DNA of 64,000 nt from contig NZ_CANNDO010000006.1 of the NCBI RefSeq assembly GCF_947503385.1, forward strand, positions 163,186-227,185, given 5' to 3'. The notes under the pieces were generated by a model that was not told the DNA's origin, did no database searches, and saw only the letters and a program-made list of their open reading frames with translations. The stretch is from an uncultured Tateyamaria sp. Lineage in GTDB: Bacteria; Pseudomonadota; Alphaproteobacteria; Rhodobacterales; Rhodobacteraceae. Of this stretch, positions 57,849 to 64,000 are shown one piece after another. The translations under genes and the position numbers were made by a program. Each line of letters starts with the position of its first letter. Position 1 is the stretch's first letter.

Positions 57849-59957
57849 ATGACATCTCCCGATCCGATGGCAGAGATCAAGGCGTCGTTCTTCATCGAAT
57901 GCGAAGAGTTGCTCGAAGCGATGCAAGATGGCTTGCAACGACTGGACGATGGCGATGATGATCCAGAGACGATCAATGTGGTGTTCCGTGCCGTGCATTC
58001 GATCAAAGGTGGCGCAGGGGCCTTTGGTCTGGAGCCGATGGTCCGTTTCGCCCACCGGTTTGAAACCGTGCTGGATGGTGTGCGCGCAGGCGCGCAGCCG
58101 GTCACGCCAGACCTGACCAAGCTGTTCTTCCGCGCGGGCGATCACCTGTCAGACATTGTGCGCGCCTGCCGGGACGACGTTGATTTCCCGCCCAGTCAAA
58201 GTGACGCGATCCTGTCCGATCTGGACAGCTACATTTCGCGCGACGCGGCAGACACTGCTGAGGACGAGATTGAGTTCCAACCCATGGCGCTCAGCCTTGA
58301 TCTCGATCTGCCGTCTCTGGATACACCGCCTGAGCCCCCGCGCTGGCGCATCACCTTCACTCCCGAAGCGGACATGTACGAAAGCGGGAACGAGGTTTTC
58401 CCGATCCTTTCGGCGCTGGCGGATCTCGGTCAGGCAGACATCCGTTGTGACACGTCCAAAGTGCCCGGATTGACCGAACTTGCCCCGGAAAGTGCCTATT
58501 TGTCTTGGAGCATTGACCTGAATACCACGGTGGAAGAGGCTGAGATCCGCTCCGTTTTTGAGTTTGTGGAAGGTCTGTGTGATATAACCGTCGCGCGCGC
58601 GGATACCGCCCCGCAAACATCATTGCCGGATCTGCCGCCTCTGGTGTCCGACCCCCCAGGCGCGCCGCCCGAAAGAGAAGCGGTTGCGCCAACGGAGGTG
58701 TCCAAGCCAGCCGCGAAACCTGCATCGCAACCCGCGCAGGCAAACGCGGCAAAAACCGTCGTCCGCGTTGATCTCGACCGGATCGAACGGCTGGTCAATC
58801 TCGTGGGCGAATTGGTGATCAACCAAGCCATGCTGGCACAAAGCCTCGAAAGTGAAGGCTTGTCGCCCCATTCCGACGCCATGAATGGTCTTGAGGAATT
58901 TCAGCGATTGACGCGCGACATTCAGGACAGTGTGATGATGATCCGCGCACAGCCGGTCAAACCACTGTTTCAACGTATGTCCCGCATCGTCAGAGAAGCC
59001 TCGGCCGCTGTGGACAAGGACGTTCATCTGATCACCGATGGCGAAACCACCGAAGTTGACAAGACGGTGATTGAACGGCTGGCTGATCCGCTGACCCACA
59101 TGATCCGAAATGCCGTCGATCACGGTCTTGAATCAACCGAAGACCGGGTCAAGGCAGGCAAGTCCCCGGAAGGATCCGTAAAGTTGAGCGCCGCGCACCG
59201 GTCTGGCCGTGTGGTGATCGAAGTGTCTGATGATGGGTCCGGGATCAACCGCCCCAAAGTGCACCAGATCGCGATCGACAAGGGGTTGGTCGCCGAAGAC
59301 GCTGTGTTAAGCGACACCGAAATCGACAACCTGTTGTTCCTGCCGGGCTTTTCGACGGCCAGCTGTGTTTCCGATCTGTCAGGTCGCGGCGTTGGCATGG
59401 ATGTGGTCAAAACCGCGATACAGTCGCTTGGCGGGCGCATCACGATCACCTCTGCAGCCGGCGAGGGAACCACGTTCTCGATTTCGCTGCCGCTGACCTT
59501 GGCCGTACTCGATGGTATGGTGGTCGATGTGGCACAGGAGACGTTGGTCGTGCCGCTTAATGTTGTGTCGGAGACGTTGACCATCCGCGACGACACCGTC
59601 GACGAGGTCGAGCCCGGCACCCGTGTTGTGCGGGTGCGCGGCGGTTTCGTGCCACTGTTTGATCTTGGCAGCGCTCTTGGATACCGCGCCGAACCCAGCA
59701 ATTTGGCAGGCTCCGTTGCCTTGCTGATCGTTCAGGAAGACGGCAGTCGCGCGGCCCTGATCGTCGACGAAATACAGGATCAACGTCAGGTCGTGATCAA
59801 GGGGCTCGACGACGCGTTTTGCAGCGCGCCCGGAATTGCAGCCGCAACCATCCTCGGGGATGGTCAGATCGCATTGATCATCGACCCATCTGACATCATC
59901 GCTCACACGCCAAAACACAGCGGCTCTCATGCCGCACCCCTGCGTATGGAGGCTTGA
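57849..59957 (+). CDS. cheA: chemotaxis histidine kinase CheA
   Basis: A 702-residue CheA. P1 carries His50 in FRAVHSIKGGAGAFG; a P2-like region and linker (about 150-300, Pro/Ala-rich near 280-300) follow; the P3 dimerisation segment is LVNLVGELVINQAML; the P4 ATPase has the N-box LTHMIRNAVDHGLE, G1 SDDGSGI and G2 GRGVGMDVV; the CheW-like P5 forms the last 150 residues. It phosphorylates CheY and CheB. Length is normal. cheW follows immediately. Confidence 0.97.
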   Translation: MTSPDPMAEIKASFFIECEELLEAMQDGLQRLDDGDDDPETINVVFRAVHSIKGGAGAFGLEPMVRFAHRFETVLDGVRAGAQPVTPDLTKLFFRAGDHLSDIVRACRDDVDFPPSQSDAILSDLDSYISRDAADTAEDEIEFQPMALSLDLDLPSLDTPPEPPRWRITFTPEADMYESGNEVFPILSALADLGQADIRCDTSKVPGLTELAPESAYLSWSIDLNTTVEEAEIRSVFEFVEGLCDITVARADTAPQTSLPDLPPLVSDPPGAPPEREAVAPTEVSKPAAKPASQPAQANAAKTVVRVDLDRIERLVNLVGELVINQAMLAQSLESEGLSPHSDAMNGLEEFQRLTRDIQDSVMMIRAQPVKPLFQRMSRIVREASAAVDKDVHLITDGETTEVDKTVIERLADPLTHMIRNAVDHGLESTEDRVKAGKSPEGSVKLSAAHRSGRVVIEVSDDGSGINRPKVHQIAIDKGLVAEDAVLSDTEIDNLLFLPGFSTASCVSDLSGRGVGMDVVKTAIQSLGGRITITSAAGEGTTFSISLPLTLAVLDGMVVDVAQETLVVPLNVVSETLTIRDDTVDEVEPGTRVVRVRGGFVPLFDLGSALGYRAEPSNLAGSVALLIVQEDGSRAALIVDEIQDQRQVVIKGLDDAFCSAPGIAAATILGDGQIALIIDPSDIIAHTPKHSGSHAAPLRMEA

Positions 59958-59958
59958 A

Positions 59959-60420
59959 ATGACCGAAACCGCCGAAGCGTCAAAACCCGTTGAATTGCTG
60001 ACGTTCAAGTTGAGCGATCAGGAATATTCGCTCGACATCATGTCCGTGCGGGAAATCCGCGGATGGACGCAGGCCACCCCCCTGCCCCACACGCCGAGCT
60101 ACATGAAGGGCGTGATAAATCTGCGCGGCACCGTGCTACCCGTGATGGATCTTGGACAACGGCTGGGCTTGCCGGTGACGGAACATACCGACCGGAACGT
60201 GATCATCGTCGTCAAGCATGGCGAGACGCTTGCGGGTCTTTTGGTGGATGCCGTGTCGGACATCATTGCATTGACCGACGAGGATATGCAGCCGCCTCCC
60301 GACGTCTCCTCCGGGGCGCATCCGGGCGTGATCAAATCCCTGACCTTGATCGACGAACGCATGATCCGCGTGCTGGATCTGTCGCATCTGGTCACATCGC
60401 TGCAAAGTGATGCTGCCTGA
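59959..60420 (+). CDS. cheW: chemotaxis coupling protein CheW
   Basis: A 153-residue single CheW domain: LTFKLSDQEYSLDIMSVREI, GVINLRGTVLPVMDLGQRLG and VDAVSDIIAL, coupling receptors to CheA. The ATG at 59959 starts one base after the cheA stop; an in-frame ATG ten codons earlier lies in cheA. Its stop shares a base with the cheR start. Confidence 0.96.
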   Translation: MTETAEASKPVELLTFKLSDQEYSLDIMSVREIRGWTQATPLPHTPSYMKGVINLRGTVLPVMDLGQRLGLPVTEHTDRNVIIVVKHGETLAGLLVDAVSDIIALTDEDMQPPPDVSSGAHPGVIKSLTLIDERMIRVLDLSHLVTSLQSDAA

Positions 60421-61286
60421 TGGCCATGCTGTCAGATCCTTCGACCTTGGCGTCAGACACGTTCGACGCACTTGCTGCAATCGCGCAGGATGAAAGCGGG
60501 CTGCAACTGGTCCCGGAAAAGCGACTGATGGTGCAATCGCGTCTCAAACCGCGGCTGCGCGCACTGCGACTGCCCAGTTTCGAGTCGTATGTCTCACATG
60601 TCCGTTCAGAGACTGGGCAACCGGAATTGCGGCATATGATATCTGCCTTGACGACGAATGTGACGCAGTTCTTTCGCGAAAAACACCACTTTGACCTGCT
60701 GACCGACCGGCTGCTGCCAATCCTTGAACGCAAGGTCGCCCAAGGGGAACGCGTGCGCATCTGGTCCGCGGGATGTTCGCGCGGGCAAGAACCCTATTCG
60801 ATTGCGATGCATTTGCTGAACGCCCTGCCCGCGCTGGCGGACACAGATTTCCGCATTCTCGCCACCGACATTGATCCGCGCGTCGTCAGTTTTGCCCGGA
60901 CGGGGCAATATGATGCAAAAGAAGTTTCGGCCGTCCCCAAGGTTTTGGCCGACGCGTTTCTGCGGCCCGTCGCCGATTCCGATCAGTTTGAAATGGACGA
61001 CTTGGTCAAGCGCCACATCACGTTCAAGGAACTGAACCTGATGCACCCATGGCCAATGCGCGGTCGTTTCGACGCCATCTTTTGCAGAAATGTGGTGATC
61101 TACTTCAAAAGTGAAACGCAAGACGTGCTGTGGCCCCGATTTGCGAGTGCCTTGCAGCCCGAAGGCCTTCTGTTTCTCGGCCACTCTGAACGCATTGGCG
61201 AAGCGGCGCAGTTTGGATTGAAGAACATCGGCACCACCACTTACGCACTTGAAACCGGCTGCATGACCCGCAGCAATCACAGCTAG
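60420..61286 (+). CDS. cheR: chemotaxis protein methyltransferase CheR
   Basis: A 288-residue CheR: N-terminal helical domain (LVPEKRLMVQSRLKPRLRAL) and the SAM-binding domain with IWSAGCSRGQEPYSIAM and FDAIFCRNVVIYF. It methylates receptor glutamates for adaptation. The start ATG overlaps the TGA of cheW; an ATG two codons later is also possible. cheY lies about ten bases downstream. Confidence 0.96.
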   Translation: MAMLSDPSTLASDTFDALAAIAQDESGLQLVPEKRLMVQSRLKPRLRALRLPSFESYVSHVRSETGQPELRHMISALTTNVTQFFREKHHFDLLTDRLLPILERKVAQGERVRIWSAGCSRGQEPYSIAMHLLNALPALADTDFRILATDIDPRVVSFARTGQYDAKEVSAVPKVLADAFLRPVADSDQFEMDDLVKRHITFKELNLMHPWPMRGRFDAIFCRNVVIYFKSETQDVLWPRFASALQPEGLLFLGHSERIGEAAQFGLKNIGTTTYALETGCMTRSNHS

Positions 61287-61296
61287 GAGCGCTCGA

Positions 61297-61683
61297 ATGG
61301 CCCTCAGGGATCAGATCAGGATTATGGTGGTGGATGACATGTCCACCAGCCGCGGACTGATTACACAGGCGCTGGATGCCCTCGGCGTGCAGCATGTGTC
61401 GACAGCAGAGGATGGGGCCGACGCTCTGACGACTTTGTCCAGAGCGCCAGTTCACCTTGTGATATCGGATTACAACATGCCCAATATGGACGGGCTGAAA
61501 CTGCTGCATCACTTGCGAAGCGGGGAAAAAACCAGAGGCGTCGGGTTTATCCTGATCACGGGGCGGGCCGAACAGCAGATCATCGACTACGGTCGCAAAC
61601 TGGGCATGAACAACTATCTAAAAAAACCCTTTGAACCCGCGCAGCTGCGCAAGTGCATCGAATCGGTTGTCGGACCCCTCTGA
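61297..61683 (+). CDS. cheY: CheY-type response regulator (second copy, CheY2-like)
   Basis: A 128-residue receiver with V-D-D near residues 12-14, Asp58 in VISDYNMPNMDG, Thr in LITGRAE and Lys in YLKKPFEP. The position after cheR matches the motor-binding CheY2 of S. meliloti. It shares 1 base with the next gene, whose ATG starts in its stop codon. Confidence 0.93.
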   Translation: MALRDQIRIMVVDDMSTSRGLITQALDALGVQHVSTAEDGADALTTLSRAPVHLVISDYNMPNMDGLKLLHHLRSGEKTRGVGFILITGRAEQQIIDYGRKLGMNNYLKKPFEPAQLRKCIESVVGPL

Positions 61684-62024
61684 TGACCTCGCAATTCGAC
61701 CCAGGTGGACGGGCATTCTACGCCAGTCTCGCCCGCCATCTGGGCGCGATTTCGTCGGACGTTGCCGAAATTGAGCGTCTGATCGCGACGTTAAGTCCGG
61801 AGGCAGATACGGGTCTCGCGCATGAGACACTCGTCACATTGCAAAAGATCGACCATATCCGTCAGCGCATTGCCGATCTTGCGACGTTGTTTGAATCCGT
61901 CGGCCAAGATGATGTGTGCGAGACCACAGTGATCGACCGGATCACCTTGGCTGAGACGCGTGGGCTGTTGAATGGGGTTGCGACCAAGCCGCAGATTGAA
62001 GCTGGCGATTTGGACCTGTTTTAA
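61683..62024 (+). CDS. CheT-like protein with DxxxQ phosphatase-type motif
   Basis: A 113-residue, mostly helical protein. It contains D57-H-I-R-Q61 within a long helix (about 45-75), matching the DxxxQ motif of the CheZ-type phosphatases and of S. meliloti CheT, which dephosphorylates CheY1. It ends AGDLDLF, similar to the DLELF end of CheD. The sequence identity to either family cannot be judged by eye, so CheT is a motif- and position-based assignment. The start ATG overlaps the cheY stop by one base, so it is translated with cheY. Confidence 0.72.
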   Translation: MTSQFDPGGRAFYASLARHLGAISSDVAEIERLIATLSPEADTGLAHETLVTLQKIDHIRQRIADLATLFESVGQDDVCETTVIDRITLAETRGLLNGVATKPQIEAGDLDLF

Positions 62025-62117
62025 TCAGCGCAGCGATGGCAAGACGCACCCGAGGACGCGGTACGCGCGCGATCATGTGTACGGGTCACCGACCCCTCTT
62101 GGGTTAACGCGCTGATT
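62023..62117. repeat. widely spaced inverted repeat after the CheT-like gene
   Basis: AATCAGCGC (62023-62031, overlapping the stop region) and GCGCTGATT (62109-62117) are perfect nine-base arms about 77 bases apart. It lies in the short convergent space between the chemotaxis operons and may help end either transcript; no T-run is present. Confidence 0.4.
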
Positions 62118-62215
62118 GACTGCGCAGTCGACCCGGTCATCAACGGCTTCACCAAACCCGGCACGCGCACTCAGACCAGGTATTCGTTCGCGCCTGTTTC
62201 AAAAAGTCACGCGCC

Positions 62216-62728
62216 CTAGAACAACTCCAAATCGTTGCCTTCCCTGCGCGGCACACGCGTTTCCACTTCGCGCACCTTGGTGCTGCTCACCCGTTGCATC
62301 ACTCGTCCCGAGCCAGGCCAAAACCGGATATTGCGCGCATGTGAACCGCCCAGCGACTGGGTCACAACCTCGATCCCTTCGCGGGCCAGATAGCGCAATG
62401 TGAAATCCGAGTTTTGCTGACCGATGTCTGACAACCCCGACACCATCCGCGCGCCGCCAAAGGCCTTGGCCTTTAGCCGGGATCGGTCTGCCCCCAGCCG
62501 TGTCAACGCATTGATCAATGTTTCAATTTCGTTGATATCGGCGAGCGCATCGACCGTGGACTGCGCGCGCCCCGCCGCCAAGAGCATGTGGTTCATCCCG
62601 CCAATACCCGTTGCATCATCCCACATGCAGCACGCCACACAGGATCCCAAAAGCGTTGTGATGACAGTATTTTCGCCCATGCCGACGGCGTGCTCACCCT
62701 GAACGATGTGGATGCGTTCGGCGTTCAT
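62216..62728 (-). CDS. cheD: chemoreceptor glutamine deamidase CheD
   Basis: A 170-residue CheD with the cysteine-histidine pair C30 (TTLLGSCVACCMW) and H47 (GGMNHMLLA), which deamidates receptor glutamines. The central AKAFGGARMVSGLSDIGQQN is the conserved region that also interacts with CheC or other partners. It ends GNDLELF, a short acidic-hydrophobic tail similar to that of the CheT-like protein on the other strand. Its start overlaps the stop of cheB by four bases. Confidence 0.95.
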   Translation of the reverse strand: MNAERIHIVQGEHAVGMGENTVITTLLGSCVACCMWDDATGIGGMNHMLLAAGRAQSTVDALADINEIETLINALTRLGADRSRLKAKAFGGARMVSGLSDIGQQNSDFTLRYLAREGIEVVTQSLGGSHARNIRFWPGSGRVMQRVSSTKVREVETRVPRREGNDLELF

Positions 62729-63765
62729 ACCGTATGCTCCATCATCCGCAGGAGCGTGGTGCCAGCGACACGCAAGTCGACCTCGCTTTCGACGGCCCCC
62801 AAGGCGCGCGCAGCGCCGGGCATTCCGTAGACCACACAGCTGTCCCGAGACTGACCCACCGTTCGGCTGCCCGCGTGGAACAGCGACAACATGCCTTGTG
62901 CGCCGTCATTGCCCAGCCCAGTCAGCAATACCGCCCCAACGCGCGGCGCCCATGGAACGGCAGAAGTGAACAGCCGGTCAACCGATGGGCAAAACGCCTC
63001 GTCCGGGAGGCGGTCTTGAAACTCGATCCGCCAGCCTTTCTCGTCCCACGCAACACAGGTCTGGCGCTCCAACGCAGGGGCGAGATGAACGCTGCCGGGT
63101 CGCAGAACCTCGCCTTCTTGGGCCAGTTGTACATGCAGCGGCACAATGCGGCTCAGGCGATCGACGAAACTTTTGAGGAAACGCTGCGGCATGTGCTGCG
63201 CGATCACAATGGGGGGACTGTCGCTGGAAAACTGAGCCAAAAGGGTTTCAATGGCGGCAACGCCGCCCGTCGATGCGCCAGCGAGCATGATGTGACGTGC
63301 CAGCAGCGGCACGGTGTCTGCCGGGGTATTCTTGCGAACCTTGGCCGCGGCGACAAGCGTTTTGCACAGGTCCTTCAGCACTCTGGGGTCCGGGCGATCA
63401 GGCTTGGCGATACACGCGACGGCCCCCTGTTTCATCGCAGCCGCAACAACCCTGCTTTCACTGGCGACAAGGCTGGAATAAACGATCACCGGCATCGGTC
63501 GCAAACGCATCAAATGCGTCAGGAAGTCGAGGCCGTTCATCTGCGGCATTTCAAGATCAAGCGTCAGGACATCCGGTTCGGTGATCTTGATCAAATCGCG
63601 CGCTTCATGCGCCGTGGCAGCCTGCGCCACGACGCAAAGACGCGGATCGCGGTCAATAATAACGGACAACCAGCCGCGCATGGTTGGGGAATCGTCAACC
63701 ACCATGACCCTGATCACGCCAGAGCGTGTGGTGGGCGTACCGACACGTTCCCTTATGTCAGACAT
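62725..63765 (-). CDS. cheB: protein-glutamate methylesterase CheB
   Basis: A 346-residue CheB: receiver with V-D-D at 22-25 and phospho-Asp70 in LTLDLEMPQMNG, linker, and methylesterase with nucleophile Ser in LAGASTGGVAAI, His in IAQHMPQRFLKSF and Asp in TGLGNDGAQG. It demethylates receptors when phosphorylated by CheA. The ATG at 63765 gives a normal length; an upstream in-frame start adds 29 residues without support. With cheD it forms a two-gene unit convergent to the main che operon, which is the reverse of the usual gene order. Confidence 0.94.
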   Translation of the reverse strand: MSDIRERVGTPTTRSGVIRVMVVDDSPTMRGWLSVIIDRDPRLCVVAQAATAHEARDLIKITEPDVLTLDLEMPQMNGLDFLTHLMRLRPMPVIVYSSLVASESRVVAAAMKQGAVACIAKPDRPDPRVLKDLCKTLVAAAKVRKNTPADTVPLLARHIMLAGASTGGVAAIETLLAQFSSDSPPIVIAQHMPQRFLKSFVDRLSRIVPLHVQLAQEGEVLRPGSVHLAPALERQTCVAWDEKGWRIEFQDRLPDEAFCPSVDRLFTSAVPWAPRVGAVLLTGLGNDGAQGMLSLFHAGSRTVGQSRDSCVVYGMPGAARALGAVESEVDLRVAGTTLLRMMEHTV

Positions 63766-63933
63766 GGCGGCACCGACAACTAGGCCGCCAGCGACACCGG
63801 CAGCGCGTGACAACAGCGGCAAATGTGCCGGATCGGCAATGCGTGGCGACAAACATCAGGGAACCGGTCCTGTATTTGGGTTCCCTTGGTCTTAGCCGGC
63901 AGCCATGAAGGACCGATTAACCTGCCCCTCCCC

Positions 63934-64000
63934 TCACCCCGCGACGGCCTTCATGAACCGGTCGCGGATCACCACCGGGTCCATGGTGATCACCGGCAGC
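63934..64000 (-). CDS. C-terminal end of a gene running off the window
   Basis: The minus strand reads a stop at 63934-63936 preceded by about 21 codons (ending IRDRFMKAVAG). The codon usage fits a protein end, but the frame is too short to identify the family, and the rest lies beyond the right edge. It is on the same strand as cheB and begins upstream of it. Confidence 0.4.
   Translation of the reverse strand, partial: LPVITMDPVVIRDRFMKAVAG

Noticed and set aside
57016..57855. Minus-strand frame opposite the CheS-like and CheY genes
   Set aside because: The plus-strand genes have ATGA coupling and clear domains; the antisense frame is a shadow.

Overview
The window is chromosomal DNA from a marine Rhodobacteraceae (Roseobacter-group) alphaproteobacterium. 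Supporting signs are a ChpT phosphotransferase, an L21 protein with a helix-hairpin-helix tail, the ornithine-lipid pair olsB-olsA, a PhoR without membrane helices, the Virulence_fact/MTHFR/methyltransferase gene set, an alphaproteobacterial chemotaxis operon with CheS- and CheT-like proteins, and high-GC core genes packed with ATGA-type overlaps. No species can be named from the sequence alone.

Positions 1-7959 are accessory. They are visibly more AT-rich and gene-poor, and they stop at the 3' end of a tRNA-Ser(CGA) gene, the classic border of an integrated element. This part holds a GAF plus TIR-like/deoxyribosyltransferase-like protein, a bacterial NACHT NTPase with a possible nuclease-like N-terminus (both candidate anti-phage proteins), a coupled cluster of three small genes including an excisionase-like DNA-binding protein, an orphan exported VasI/TagO-like protein, three further very small genes and a pair of palindromic operators 30 bp apart. 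No integrase is visible, so the element is either decayed or continues to the left.

Positions 8000-22400 are core: two exported DUF2059 proteins, rplU-rpmA, three GNAT acetyltransferases with a LysE exporter, obgE-proB-proA, chpT, DUF3553, olsB-olsA, rpsB-tsf and an alpha/beta-hydrolase peptidase.

Positions 22700-35300 carry a solo LuxR regulator coupled to aroQ, followed by an acyl-CoA/fatty-acid type catabolic neighbourhood (MaoC hydratase, two MDR reductases, two SDRs, thiolase, nitronate monooxygenase-like protein, aminoglycoside-phosphotransferase-like kinase, TesB thioesterase, beta-lactamase-fold esterase).

Positions 35300-46500 are a complete phosphate regulon on the minus strand (phoR, then pstSCAB-phoU-phoB) with a three-repeat Pho box before pstS. 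Upstream of phoR lies a minus-strand chain: YicC, gmk, a gamma-carbonic-anhydrase fold protein, a CHMI-like protein and a Cys/Met PLP enzyme. Positions 46600-57000 hold a PAS protein, class II DAHP synthase, a GlxA-type regulator, rlmE, ppx, a sulfotransferase and the one-carbon genes, interrupted by a broken HTH/helical-repeat pseudogene. Positions 57200-63765 are the chemotaxis locus (STAS/CheS-like, cheY, cheA, cheW, cheR, cheY and a DxxxQ CheT-like protein), with cheB-cheD convergent on the other strand. The right edge shows the tail of one more minus-strand gene.

Two small intergenic sequence families occur between core genes: a CTTCTTCT-N8-ATAC motif (three copies) and GGGGC-N3-GCCCC hairpins (three copies).
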